Assembly (NCBI RefSeq): GCF_014650595.1
Contig: NZ_BMVG01000007.1
Location: 186,001 to 250,000 of the forward strand
Source: Streptomyces alanosinicus
GTDB lineage: Bacteria; Actinomycetota; Actinomycetes; Streptomycetales; Streptomycetaceae
Direction: 5' to 3'
DNA: 64,000 nt
Position numbers and translations under genes: made by a program. The notes below the pieces were generated by a model. The model saw only the letters and a program-made list of their open reading frames with translations. It had not been told where the DNA came from and made no database searches. Below, in pieces: positions 1-8,160 of this stretch (positions are counted from its first letter, which is position 1; each line of letters begins with the position of its first letter).

Positions 1-476
1 TGCAGGAGTTCCACCACTACGCCCTGATCCAGGTCGCCCATTCCCTCCTGCTGCTCTCCGGCGCCCTCGCGCTCGGTGCCACCCAGGTCTCCGCACGTCT
101 GCTGCACCGCGTCGCGCCCCGCGTCCTGACAGCGGCGGGCCTGACGACGACGGGTCTCGGCCTGCTGGTGCTGACCGTCCTGGCGTCCAGCGGAGGTGAC
201 TCGACCGACATGCTCGGCCTGTTCCTCACCGGTCTCGGCATCGGCACCGCCGTCATGCCCCTCTACGACCTCGCGACCGACGCGATCGCGCCCCAGCACA
301 CCGGCGCGGCAGCGGCGGCCCTCACCACGACCCAGCACCTCGGCGGAGTCCTCAGCGCCGCGTTGTTCCCCGTCTTCACCTACCCCGGAAGCATCTTGTG
401 CGTGGCCGCCGTCCTTGTGCTGACGGCCCTCATCACCTGGCCGCTGCTCGGCGCCCGCCCGCGTACGGCCGTCTGA
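1..476 (+). CDS. MFS transporter, C-terminal fragment
   Basis: The gene enters from the left edge; the open frame begins at base 3 and ends at TGA 474-476, giving about 157 residues. It shows alternating hydrophobic helices (about residues 10-26, 37-60, 70-90, 105-150) with short polar loops, and a stretch GIGTAVMPLYDLATDAIAPQHTG that resembles the inter-helix segment of 14-TM drug:proton antiporters of the DHA2/EmrB group. That family exports toxic compounds across the cytoplasmic membrane using the proton gradient. The N-terminal substrate half is missing, so subfamily and substrate cannot be judged. The next gene, mshB, starts 59 bases downstream on the same strand. Confidence 0.75.
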   Translation, partial: QEFHHYALIQVAHSLLLLSGALALGATQVSARLLHRVAPRVLTAAGLTTTGLGLLVLTVLASSGGDSTDMLGLFLTGLGIGTAVMPLYDLATDAIAPQHTGAAAAALTTTQHLGGVLSAALFPVFTYPGSILCVAAVLVLTALITWPLLGARPRTAV

Positions 477-535
477 CACGGCGGCCTGCGGCCTGCCGCG
501 CCGCGTCGGCGAGTACGCCTCGTAGGGTGGTCCCC

Positions 536-1396
536 ATGATGGAACTGCCAGCCCGGCGTCTGCTGCTGGTGCACGCGCACCCGGACGACGAGTCGATCAA
601 CAACGGCGCGACCATGGCCCGGTACGCGGCCGAGGGCGCCCAGGTGACCCTGGTCACCTGCACCCTCGGGGAGCGGGGTGAGGTCATCCCGCCCGAGCTG
701 CGGCATCTGACCGGCGCCGCACTGGGCCTGCGGCGGCGCGGCGAACTGGCCGAGGCCGTGCGCGCGCTCGGGGTGGGCGACGCCCGGCTGCTCGGCGGCG
801 CGGGGCGGTACGGGGACTCGGGCATGATGGGCATCGCGGACAACGCGGACCCGGGCTGCTTCTGGCAGGCCGAGGTCGACGAGGCCGCCGGCTGCCTCGC
901 CGAGGTGATCGTGGAGGTCCGCCCGCAGGTCCTCGTCACCTACGACGACCAGGGGGGCTACGGCCACCCGGACCATATCCAGGCCCACCGCGTCGCCATG
1001 CGCGCCGTCGAGCTGGCCGACGAGCGCGGCCACCGGATCGACAAGGTCTACTGGAACCGCGTCCCGCGCTCCGTCGCCGAGGCCGCCTTCGCCCGCCTCC
1101 AGGACGAGCTGGCGGCATCGCCGTTCGGCAAGGCGGCCACACTGGACGACGTACCGGGCGTGGTCGACGACGAGCGGATCACCACCGCCGTCGACGGCAC
1201 CGCCCACGCCGCCGCCAAGGCCGCGGCGATGCGCGCCCACACCACCCAGATCGAGGTGGCCGAGCCGTACTTCGCGCTCTCCAACGAGCTGGCCCAGCCG
1301 CTGTTCACCACCGAGTACTACGAGTTGGTGCGGGGCATGGCCGAGCCCGGGGAGAGCGACCTGTTCGCCGGCCTCGGCATCGAGGAGACCTCATGA
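536..1396 (+). CDS. mshB: N-acetyl-1-D-myo-inosityl-2-amino-2-deoxy-glucopyranoside deacetylase (mycothiol biosynthesis)
   Basis: Cytoplasmic zinc-dependent deacetylase that converts GlcNAc-Ins to GlcN-Ins, the second committed step of mycothiol synthesis. The 286-residue product is close to the usual length (about 290-300). The LmbE/PIG-L signature AHPDDE is at residues 14-19 (zinc His/Asp plus catalytic Asp), and the third zinc-ligand region GHPDH lies near residue 143. Two ATG codons sit in tandem at 536 and 539; either can be the start. An in-frame extension upstream to 398 overlaps the MFS gene and is not needed by the family. It overlaps the next gene by ATGA, so the two are probably co-translated. 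Confidence 0.93.
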   Translation: MMELPARRLLLVHAHPDDESINNGATMARYAAEGAQVTLVTCTLGERGEVIPPELRHLTGAALGLRRRGELAEAVRALGVGDARLLGGAGRYGDSGMMGIADNADPGCFWQAEVDEAAGCLAEVIVEVRPQVLVTYDDQGGYGHPDHIQAHRVAMRAVELADERGHRIDKVYWNRVPRSVAEAAFARLQDELAASPFGKAATLDDVPGVVDDERITTAVDGTAHAAAKAAAMRAHTTQIEVAEPYFALSNELAQPLFTTEYYELVRGMAEPGESDLFAGLGIEETS

Positions 1397-1809
1397 GCGA
1401 CACGGGACCGGGCTCGCTGCTCGCCCGGCCGGTGCAACGGCCCTCGGCCGCACGGGCCGCCGCCTATGCCGGACTGTTCGTGCTCGGCGGCGTCGTCGGC
1501 CTCGCCGGGACCCTGGTCCAGGCCGCCTGGTTCCCCGGCGGGCTGCTGCTCGCCCTCGCGGGCGCGGCCGGGCTGTTCCTCGGCGGTGCGTACGCGACCG
1601 GCGGCCGGGGCGGGGCGGTCGCCCCGGTGGCGGGCTGGATCGTCGCCGTCGTCCTGCTCACCGCAGCGCGCCCCGAAGGCGACTTCCTGTTCGCCGCGGG
1701 CGGCTCGTCGTATGTCTTCCTGCTCGGCGGCATGGCTCTCGCTGTGATCTGTGCCACCCTGGGCGCCGGGCGGCAACCCCGCGGCGGTCCCGCCCGACTT
1801 GGCAAGTGA
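1393..1809 (+). CDS. Small integral membrane protein (DUF6113-like)
   Basis: The 138-residue product has four predicted membrane helices (about residues 22-42, 48-68, 76-95, 105-125) and short charged ends. Its ATG overlaps the mshB stop as ATGA, so it is translationally coupled to mycothiol synthesis. From memory, a small membrane protein of this kind follows mshB in many actinobacteria, including Mycobacterium (Rv1171 position), and is called DUF6113 in streptomycetes. No enzymatic motif is visible. A role in the membrane side of mycothiol metabolism is only suggested by the coupling. Confidence 0.8.
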   Translation: MSDTGPGSLLARPVQRPSAARAAAYAGLFVLGGVVGLAGTLVQAAWFPGGLLLALAGAAGLFLGGAYATGGRGGAVAPVAGWIVAVVLLTAARPEGDFLFAAGGSSYVFLLGGMALAVICATLGAGRQPRGGPARLGK

Positions 1810-1968
1810 CGTACCACTTCGCCGTGCGGCGCACGTGCGAGTCCGGTGTGGGTTTCCTCGGCGGTCCTGGGATACACGCCAGAAGTGGCCAGTATGGTGG
1901 TGCGCGCCGCCGAGCCGCCCGAGAGTTCAGGTCGAAGCGGGCGGCGGAGCCAACTGGGAGAACCTGCC

Positions 1969-4482
1969 TTGAGTCGTGAAACTGACACTCCGTCCTCCGG
2001 GCCCAACGGGCACGGCGGAGCCGCATACCCCTCCGGCACGCCGCCGTACGGGACCCCCATGGCTTCCGACGACGCCGCGGACGCGGGCCGTTCGGCCACG
2101 CGGCCGGAGGAGAAGAAGACCGAGACCACGCTGACGACCCGGATCCGGATCAACATCCCCGGGTCCCGGCCCATCCCGCCGGTCGTCGTGCGCAAGCCCG
2201 TCGGGGACTCCGACGGCGCCGGGGACGAGGCGCCCGCCGCCGAGCCGCGACCCGCGCCCGACCGGATCGCCGGCGCGGCCCCCGAGGCGCCCGCCGAGCC
2301 CGCGGCCCAGGCCGGGGAGAAGACCAGCGACTGGTTCGCGCCCCGCAAGTCCGGCGGCGGCAAGGCCGGTCCGGGCGGCGCCACCACGAACGGGGCGGGT
2401 GCGTCCGGCGGTTCGGGCACTCCGGGCACTTCGGGTCCTTCGGGCGCTCCTGGTGGTCGGGGCGGTTCTGCCCCCGCCTCCGGCGCACCGGGCACCCGTA
2501 CGGGTGGTTCGGGAGCATCCGGTGCTTCCGGTGGCACCGGCGCACGCCCCGGCGGCGGCCGTCCCGGCGGTGTGGTCGGCTCCATGAGCGTCCCGGGCGG
2601 CTCCCGCTCCGGCAGCACGAACGGCAAGGGCCTGCCCGGCGCCACCGGCGGCCCCGTCGCCCCCGGGCACGGCGGCGGCACCGGCTCCTTCGACGTCACC
2701 GAGGCGCTCGCCGCGGGCCCGCTGGGCGGCGGCTCCCGCCCCGGCGCCGCCGGCGGCGAAGCACGCCGCGACGACCTGCCGTACTTCTCGGAGAGCGCCG
2801 GCCAGGACGGCTTCGGCACGGGCGCCCCCGGCGCGACCGGCCAGAGCGGCTTCCCCGGCAACGGCGCGGGCGGCTCCGGCGGCACTGGCGGCCCCGGTGG
2901 CACTGGTGGCCCCGGTGGCCCCGATACCTTCGGTGGTACGGCGGGCATCGGCGGACCGGGCGGCCCCAGCGGCTTCAACGGCCCGCACGGTCACGGCGGT
3001 CCCGGCGGCCCCCAGGGCCCGGCCGGCCCCACCACCGGCCCGGTCACCGGCGACGGCCCCCTCGTCCCGTCGGCCGCGGATCCCTTCGCCGACCTGTCCG
3101 GTCCGGGCGCCTCGCACGGCACGGGCGGCTACGACGGCCTCACCGGGCCGGGCGGCCAGGTGCCCCAGGCCCCGGGCGGCGCCCTCTCGGACCTCGGCGG
3201 CACCGCGGGCCCCGGCGGTCCGGGCGGCCCCGGCGGTCCGGGCGGCCTCGGCGGTCCGGGTGTCGGTCCCGGCGGCGGCCCCACCGGACTCGGTCCCGGC
3301 GGCGGCCTCAGCGACGACACCGCGATCCTCACCCCGCAGAAGCCGGCCCCCGAACCGGGCACGCCCGGCTATCGCCCCGACAACGTCTCCGGGCACACCG
3401 TCACCAGCGGCATCCCGGTCGTCCCCGGCGTCGGCAGCTCCCCGTTCGGCGGCGCCTCCGGCGACGGACCGGCCGCGCAGTCCCCGGCCGAGCCGAAGCG
3501 GGCCGCCGCACCCAAGGCGCAGACCAAGCCGAAGAAGAAGGGCCGCAGCAAGCTGGTGCTGCTCGGCGTCGGCGTGGTCGTCGTCGCGGGCGGTGCCTAC
3601 GGCGCCGGACTGCTGATGAACCACACCGACGTCCCCAAGGGCACCACCGTCCTCGGCGTGGACATCGGCGGCGGCACCCGTGACGACGCCGTCAAGAAGC
3701 TCGACGACGCCTTCGGCACCCGGGTGAACAAGCCGCTGAAGCTCTCCGTCGGCGGCCGGACCGTCAGCCTCACCCCGCAGAACGCCGGTCTCCAGTTCGA
3801 CTTCCAGTCCACCGTGAGCAAGGCCGCGACCAGCGACTACAACCCGGTCCACGTCATCGGCTCGCTCTTCGGGCAGAAGCGCGTGATCGAACCGGACATG
3901 CCGGTGGACGAGGAGAAGCTGCAGGCAGCCCTCCAGCAGGCCGGTGGCGGCTCCGGCTCGGTCGTCGAGGGCGGTATCACGTTCAAGGCCGGCCAGGCCG
4001 TCGCCGTCTACGGCAAGCCGGGCAAGGCGATCGACGCGGGCCAGTCCGCCGAGGCGGTCGAACAGGCCTACCGGCAGCTGGTGGAGACGGACACGGCGAC
4101 CCCGGTCACCGTCCCGACGACCACCAAGCAGCCGACGGTGTCGAAGGCGGCGGTCGACCAGGAGATGAAGTCGTTCGCGGAGCCGGCGATGTCGGGCAAG
4201 GTGACCATCTCGGCGGGCGCCGGGCACGCGCTGGTGATGAGCCCGGAGAAATCGCTCTGGAAGTTCCTCAGGGTGGTACCCACCGCGGACGGCAAGCTGG
4301 TCGACAAGCCCGACCTGAACGCCCTGAAGCAGCTCTACGGCGGCACCTTCGACGGCGTCCTGATCACCCGCGCCAACGGCAAGAAGACGCCGGTCACCCC
4401 GCAGGAGGTCTACCTCACCCTCCGCCAGGCCCTGATCAGCAGGACCAACCGGGTCGCGGTCATCGACACCAACCCGACCTAG
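1969..4482 (+). CDS. Gly/Pro-rich single-pass membrane protein with exported peptidoglycan-binding-like domain
   Basis: The product has 837 residues if started at TTG 1969, which has GGGAG about 8 bases upstream; an ATG at 1846 would extend it but has no such site. Residues 1-520 are a low-complexity cytoplasmic region rich in Gly-Pro-Gly triplets. A Lys-rich stop (KKKGRSK) precedes one membrane helix at about 527-550. The remaining 290 residues are outside and contain two similar blocks resembling the PG_binding_4 domain seen in VanW and L,D-transpeptidase-associated proteins (GVDIGGGTRDDAVKKLDDAF). No YkuD transpeptidase Cys motif is present, so it may bind rather than crosslink wall. A clear terminator follows. 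Confidence 0.8.
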   Translation: MSRETDTPSSGPNGHGGAAYPSGTPPYGTPMASDDAADAGRSATRPEEKKTETTLTTRIRINIPGSRPIPPVVVRKPVGDSDGAGDEAPAAEPRPAPDRIAGAAPEAPAEPAAQAGEKTSDWFAPRKSGGGKAGPGGATTNGAGASGGSGTPGTSGPSGAPGGRGGSAPASGAPGTRTGGSGASGASGGTGARPGGGRPGGVVGSMSVPGGSRSGSTNGKGLPGATGGPVAPGHGGGTGSFDVTEALAAGPLGGGSRPGAAGGEARRDDLPYFSESAGQDGFGTGAPGATGQSGFPGNGAGGSGGTGGPGGTGGPGGPDTFGGTAGIGGPGGPSGFNGPHGHGGPGGPQGPAGPTTGPVTGDGPLVPSAADPFADLSGPGASHGTGGYDGLTGPGGQVPQAPGGALSDLGGTAGPGGPGGPGGPGGLGGPGVGPGGGPTGLGPGGGLSDDTAILTPQKPAPEPGTPGYRPDNVSGHTVTSGIPVVPGVGSSPFGGASGDGPAAQSPAEPKRAAAPKAQTKPKKKGRSKLVLLGVGVVVVAGGAYGAGLLMNHTDVPKGTTVLGVDIGGGTRDDAVKKLDDAFGTRVNKPLKLSVGGRTVSLTPQNAGLQFDFQSTVSKAATSDYNPVHVIGSLFGQKRVIEPDMPVDEEKLQAALQQAGGGSGSVVEGGITFKAGQAVAVYGKPGKAIDAGQSAEAVEQAYRQLVETDTATPVTVPTTTKQPTVSKAAVDQEMKSFAEPAMSGKVTISAGAGHALVMSPEKSLWKFLRVVPTADGKLVDKPDLNALKQLYGGTFDGVLITRANGKKTPVTPQEVYLTLRQALISRTNRVAVIDTNPT

Positions 4483-4500
4483 CCGGGCCGTAGCAGGGAG

Positions 4501-4538
4501 GAAGGGGGGCGTCCGCCGTTCGGCGGGCGTCCCCTTCG
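4501..4538 (+). terminator. Terminator hairpin after the Gly-rich wall protein
   Basis: A near-perfect inverted repeat (left arm about 4504-4517, right arm 4521-4534, loop GTTC) with two G-U pairs lies 20 bases after the stop and ends in CCCCTTC. It separates the wall protein from the downstream exporter operon. Confidence 0.7.
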
Positions 4539-4541
4539 TCA

Positions 4542-4595
4542 TGCGCGTCACCCGATCCGTACGACACCTGCGCGTCACCCGATCCGTATGACATC
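4542..4595 (+). repeat. Tandem 27-bp direct repeat in the ABC operon promoter region
   Basis: Two adjacent 27-bp copies, 4542-4568 and 4569-4595, differ only by two C-to-T changes. Each begins TGCGCGTCACCCGATCCGTA. The changes in the second copy, together with the bases that follow it, produce the palindrome described at 4588-4601; the first copy lacks it. Confidence 0.85.
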
Positions 4596-4601
4596 TGTCA
4601 T
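4588..4601. promoter_or_regulatory. Candidate operator for the NarL-type response regulator
   Basis: The 14-bp element ATGACATCTGTCAT has perfect 6-bp arms (ATGACA / TGTCAT) around a 2-bp spacer. It lies 51 bases before the ATG of an ABC-exporter / kinase / regulator operon. NarL/LuxR-type regulators of DesKR-like systems commonly bind short palindromes in the promoter of the transporter they control, so autoregulation is the simplest reading. Binding is inferred from position only. Confidence 0.5.
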
Positions 4602-4652
4602 CCGGCACGGAGGACCCCCGACACTGCCCCGCGAGGGGTCCCTGCCGCCAGC

Positions 4653-5591
4653 ATGGACGGCATGACGACAACTGCGGCACCGGCCACCACCACCCCGGTG
4701 GTCGGCTTCGACCAGGTGACCAAGAGCTACGGCGATGTGCGGGCCGTCGACGGGATCTCGCTCCGGCTGCACCCCGGCCAGACCGTTGCCCTGCTCGGCC
4801 CGAACGGGGCCGGCAAGTCCACCACCCTCGATCTGCTCCTCGGCCTCAAGCACCCCGACAGCGGCACGGTGAGCCTCTTCGGCGGCACCCCGCGCGAGGC
4901 GATCGCCGCCGGCCGGGTAGGGGCCATGCTGCAGAGCGGCGGCCTGATGGACGAGGTCACCGTGGCCGAGCTGGTGAAGCTGGGCTGCTCGCTGCACCCG
5001 AGGCCGTACAAGGCCGCCGATGTGATGGCCCGCGCGGGCATCGCGCAGATCGCCGACCGCAAGGTCAACAAGCTCTCCGGCGGCCAGGCCCAGCGCGTCC
5101 GCTTCGCCCTCGCCACCGCAGGCGACAGCGACCTGATCATCCTGGACGAGCCGACCACCGGCATGGACGTCTCCGCCCGGCAGGCCTTCTGGGCCACCAT
5201 GCGCGAGCAGGCCGACCAGGGCCGTACCGTGCTGTTCGCCACCCACTACCTCGAAGAGGCCGACGCCATCGCCGACCGGGTCCTGGTGCTGCACCGCGGC
5301 CGGCTCCTCGCCGACGGCACCGCCGCCGAGATCAAGGCCAAGGCGGGTGCCCGCAGGGTCTCCTTCGACCTGGAGGGCGAGATCGACGGGACCGCGCTGC
5401 GCGCCCTGCCCTTCCTCACCTCGATCGACATCTCGGGCCAGACCGTCCGTATCCAGTCGACCGACGCCGACGCCACCGTCCACGCCGTGTACGGCCTCGG
5501 CGTCTACCCCCGCAACCTCGAAGTCGCCGGCCTCGGTCTGGAGCAGGCCTTCGTCGCCATCACGGAGGCCGAGGAGGCCAAGCAGTCATGA
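4653..5591 (+). CDS. ABC transporter ATP-binding protein (ABC-2 exporter)
   Basis: The 312-residue cytoplasmic ATPase energises the permease encoded next. Walker A GPNGAGKST is near residue 50, signature LSGGQAQR near 141, Walker B LIILDEPTT near 162, and the H-loop THYLEEAD near 199. The C-terminal 100 residues resemble the regulatory tail of daunorubicin/bacitracin-type (DrrA-like) exporters. ATG 4653 is used here; ATG 4662 is an equally possible start and neither has a strong ribosome site. It overlaps the permease by ATGA and heads a four-gene operon ending in a two-component system, an arrangement typical of drug or lipid-stress-responsive exporters. Confidence 0.9.
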   Translation: MDGMTTTAAPATTTPVVGFDQVTKSYGDVRAVDGISLRLHPGQTVALLGPNGAGKSTTLDLLLGLKHPDSGTVSLFGGTPREAIAAGRVGAMLQSGGLMDEVTVAELVKLGCSLHPRPYKAADVMARAGIAQIADRKVNKLSGGQAQRVRFALATAGDSDLIILDEPTTGMDVSARQAFWATMREQADQGRTVLFATHYLEEADAIADRVLVLHRGRLLADGTAAEIKAKAGARRVSFDLEGEIDGTALRALPFLTSIDISGQTVRIQSTDADATVHAVYGLGVYPRNLEVAGLGLEQAFVAITEAEEAKQS

Positions 5592-6328
5592 ACGCCCTGA
5601 TCAAGCTCGAACTGGCCCGCGCCCTGCGCAACAAGAAGTTCCTGTTCTTCTCGGTGCTCTACCCCACGTCCCTCTTCCTGATCTTCTCCAGCAGCTCCGG
5701 CTCCGGCGAGAAGGTCGACGGCACCGGCCTGACCGTCGCCACCTACCTGATGGTCTCCATGGCCTCCTTCGGCGCCCTGACCGCCGTCCTCATGGGCAAC
5801 AGCGAGCGCATCGCGAAGGAGCGCGAGAGCGGCTGGGTACGGCAGCTCAGGCTGACCACGCTGCCCGGACGCGGCTATGTCTTCGCCAAGATCGCCAGCG
5901 CCGCCGTGGTGAGCCTGCCGTCGATCATCGTGCTGTTCATCGCCGCCGCCGCGATCAAGCATGTCCACCTGGACGCCTGGCAGTGGCTCGCCCTCACCGG
6001 GATCATCTGGGCCGGCAGCCTGGTCTTCGCCGCCCTCGGTGTCGCCATCGGCTACCTCGCCACCGGTGACGCGGTCCGCCCGATCACGATGATCATCTAC
6101 TTCGGCCTGTCGATCCTCGGCGGCCTGTGGATGCCGACCACCACCTTCCCGAAGGTCCTGCAGGACATCGCGAAGTGGCTGCCCACACACGCGTACGCTG
6201 CCCTGGGGCGGGCGATCGAGCAGAGCCAGACCCCGAGCACGACGGACGTCGCCGTCCTCGCCGGGTACTTCGTCCTCTTCGCGGGCGGCGCGGCCTGGCT
6301 GTACCGGAAGGACACGCTGAAGGCGTGA
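5588..6328 (+). CDS. ABC-2 type permease
   Basis: The 246-residue integral membrane protein has six hydrophobic segments (about residues 18-38, 50-70, 98-122, 132-155, 160-185, 222-240), the normal topology of an ABC2_membrane half-transporter. It pairs with the preceding ATPase to form an exporter of unknown substrate. Translational coupling is visible on both sides: ATGA with the ATPase and GTGA with the histidine kinase. The closely related Streptomyces/Bacillus arrangement exporter plus DesK/DesR-like kinase suggests the pump responds to a membrane or antibiotic signal. Confidence 0.88.
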   Translation: MNALIKLELARALRNKKFLFFSVLYPTSLFLIFSSSSGSGEKVDGTGLTVATYLMVSMASFGALTAVLMGNSERIAKERESGWVRQLRLTTLPGRGYVFAKIASAAVVSLPSIIVLFIAAAAIKHVHLDAWQWLALTGIIWAGSLVFAALGVAIGYLATGDAVRPITMIIYFGLSILGGLWMPTTTFPKVLQDIAKWLPTHAYAALGRAIEQSQTPSTTDVAVLAGYFVLFAGGAAWLYRKDTLKA

Positions 6329-7527
6329 GCACCATGACGGAAGACCCGCAGGCCGGCGAGCGGTGGCCGGATACGAAGGTACGGATCGGCCAGGTCGCCA
6401 CCACCCGGCGTGAGCTGCTGGTGAAGGCCCTGTGGATCGGCGTCTGGCTGGTCTTTCTCAGCTCGCCGGTCGACGACCTCACGAGCGGCCGCCACACCAC
6501 GGGCGCCACCGTGGCCGGCGCCCTCGGCCTCACGGCGTTCGTGGGCGTCTATCTCGCGCTGGTCTTCCGCCGCATGGGCCGGCCGTTCTCGCCGCGCCTG
6601 ACCGTCTCCTCGATCGTGGTCCTCGGCGTGCTCGCCCCGGTCCTGGCCTACAGCCTCGGCGGTGCCTGGCTCGGTCTGTTCGTCTATGTCTCGGTGGCCT
6701 GCGGGGCGACCCTGCCGGTGCCGGCGGCCTACTGGGCGGTCCCGGCGACCGGCACGGTGATGTACCTCGTCGGACTGCACTCCGACGAGAAGGAGGCCCG
6801 CGGCCTGCTGGTCCTGGTGGTCCTCATCGGGTTCGCGATGGTCGGCGTCGGCCAACTGGTCCGTACCACGATCGAGTTGCGCAAGGCGCGGGCCACCGTC
6901 GCCCAGCTCGCCGCCAACGAGGAGCGGCTGCGGCTCGCCCGCGATCTGCACGACCTGCTCGGCCACTCGCTGTCCCTGATCACGCTGAAGAGCGAGCTGG
7001 CCGGCCGGATGCTGCCCGACCACCCCGACAAGGCCGCCCAGCAGGTCGCCGACATCGAACAGGTCAGCCGGCAGGCCCTGGTCGACGTCCGGGAGGCCGT
7101 CACCGGCTACCGCCGCCCCCGGCTCGCCGCCGAACTCGCCGGCGCCCAGGTCGCCCTGACCGCCGCCGGCGTCACCGCCGAGGTGCCCGCCGACCCCGAC
7201 CTCACCGGCGTCCCCGAGGAGGCCGAGTCCGTGCTCGCCTGGGCGCTGCGCGAGGCCGTCACCAACGTGGTCCGGCACAGCGGCGCCGACAAGTGCCTGA
7301 TCCAGCTCGCGCACCGCCAGACCCTGGACGGTGCGATGCTCGAACTCTGCGTCGAGGACAACGGATCCGGCGGCAGCGGCAGCGGGCCCGGCAACGGTCT
7401 GACCGGCCTCGGCGAGCGGCTGGAGAAGGCCGGTGGCACCCTGGAGGCGGGCCGGGTCAAGCATGGCTTCCGGCTGGTCGCCCGCGTCCCCTCGGCCCTG
7501 CCGGGGCACGTAGGATCCGGGGCATGA
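6325..7527 (+). CDS. Sensor histidine kinase (HisKA_3, DesK/NarX type)
   Basis: The membrane sensor kinase phosphorylates the regulator encoded next. The first 175 residues hold about five or six membrane helices with little extracellular material, so an intramembrane signal is likely. The dimerisation/phosphoacceptor box reads RDLHDLLGHSLSLI with the His near residue 208, and an ATP-binding HATPase_c domain follows (AVTNVVRHS N-box near 315; GNGLTGLGERL near 358). GTG 6325 overlaps the permease stop as GTGA; ATG 6334, three codons on, is an alternative. The product is about 400 residues. It overlaps the regulator by ATGA. Confidence 0.9.
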   Translation: MSTMTEDPQAGERWPDTKVRIGQVATTRRELLVKALWIGVWLVFLSSPVDDLTSGRHTTGATVAGALGLTAFVGVYLALVFRRMGRPFSPRLTVSSIVVLGVLAPVLAYSLGGAWLGLFVYVSVACGATLPVPAAYWAVPATGTVMYLVGLHSDEKEARGLLVLVVLIGFAMVGVGQLVRTTIELRKARATVAQLAANEERLRLARDLHDLLGHSLSLITLKSELAGRMLPDHPDKAAQQVADIEQVSRQALVDVREAVTGYRRPRLAAELAGAQVALTAAGVTAEVPADPDLTGVPEEAESVLAWALREAVTNVVRHSGADKCLIQLAHRQTLDGAMLELCVEDNGSGGSGSGPGNGLTGLGERLEKAGGTLEAGRVKHGFRLVARVPSALPGHVGSGA

Positions 7528-8138
7528 CGAGCATGATCAAGGTCCTCCTCGCCGAGGACCAGTCGATGGTCCGCGAGGCCCTGGCCGCGCTGCTCGGCCT
7601 GGAGGACGACATCGAGGTCGTCGCCCAGGTCGCGCGCGGGGACCAGGTGCTGGCGGCCGTCGGCGCGCACGGCGTGGACGTGGCGCTGCTCGACATCGAG
7701 ATGCCCGGCTGCACCGGCATCGAGGCCGCGGCACGGGTCCACCGGGAGTTCCCGCGGGTCAAACTGGTCGTCCTGACGACCTTCGGCCGCCCCGGCTATC
7801 TGCGCAGCGCCATGGAGGCCGGCGCCGACGCCTTCCTCGTCAAGGACGCCCCGGCCGCCCAGCTCGCCGAGGCCATCCGCAAGGTGCTCTCCGGCGAGCG
7901 GGTCATCGACCCCACACTCGCCGCCGCCGCGCTCGCCGAGGGCGCCAACCCCCTCACCGAGCGCGAACGCGAGGTGCTGCGTGCGGCGGCCGACGGCTCC
8001 ACCAACGCCGAACTGGCCAAGGCCCTGCACCTCTCCCAGGGCACGGTCCGCAACTACCTCTCCACGGCGATCCAGAAACTGGCGGTACGCAACCGGGCGG
8101 AGGCGGTACGGATCGCGAGGGAGAAGGGCTGGCTCTGA
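7524..8138 (+). CDS. NarL/LuxR-family response regulator
   Basis: The 204-residue DNA-binding regulator is the partner of the preceding kinase. The receiver domain has E11/D12, phosphoacceptor D57 in LLDIEMPG, a Thr in VVLTTF and the conserved Lys in AFLVKDA. The LuxR helix-turn-helix spans about residues 141-195 (LTEREREVLRAAADGSTNAELA then GTVRNYLS). It closes the exporter operon with ATGA coupling. The palindrome at 4588-4601 in front of the operon is its most likely target. It resembles DesR, but the lipid-thermosensor role known for that protein is not shown here. Confidence 0.92.
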   Translation: MTSMIKVLLAEDQSMVREALAALLGLEDDIEVVAQVARGDQVLAAVGAHGVDVALLDIEMPGCTGIEAAARVHREFPRVKLVVLTTFGRPGYLRSAMEAGADAFLVKDAPAAQLAEAIRKVLSGERVIDPTLAAAALAEGANPLTEREREVLRAAADGSTNAELAKALHLSQGTVRNYLSTAIQKLAVRNRAEAVRIAREKGWL

Positions 8139-8160
8139 CGAGCCGGGAGGCCCCGACAGG

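Noticed and set aside
1927..4680. 917-codon open frame on the minus strand opposite the Gly-rich wall protein
   Set aside because: Arises from the extreme GC3 bias of the Gly/Pro-rich plus-strand gene; the product is Arg/Gly/Ala filler with no domain, and it runs through the terminator and into the next promoter.
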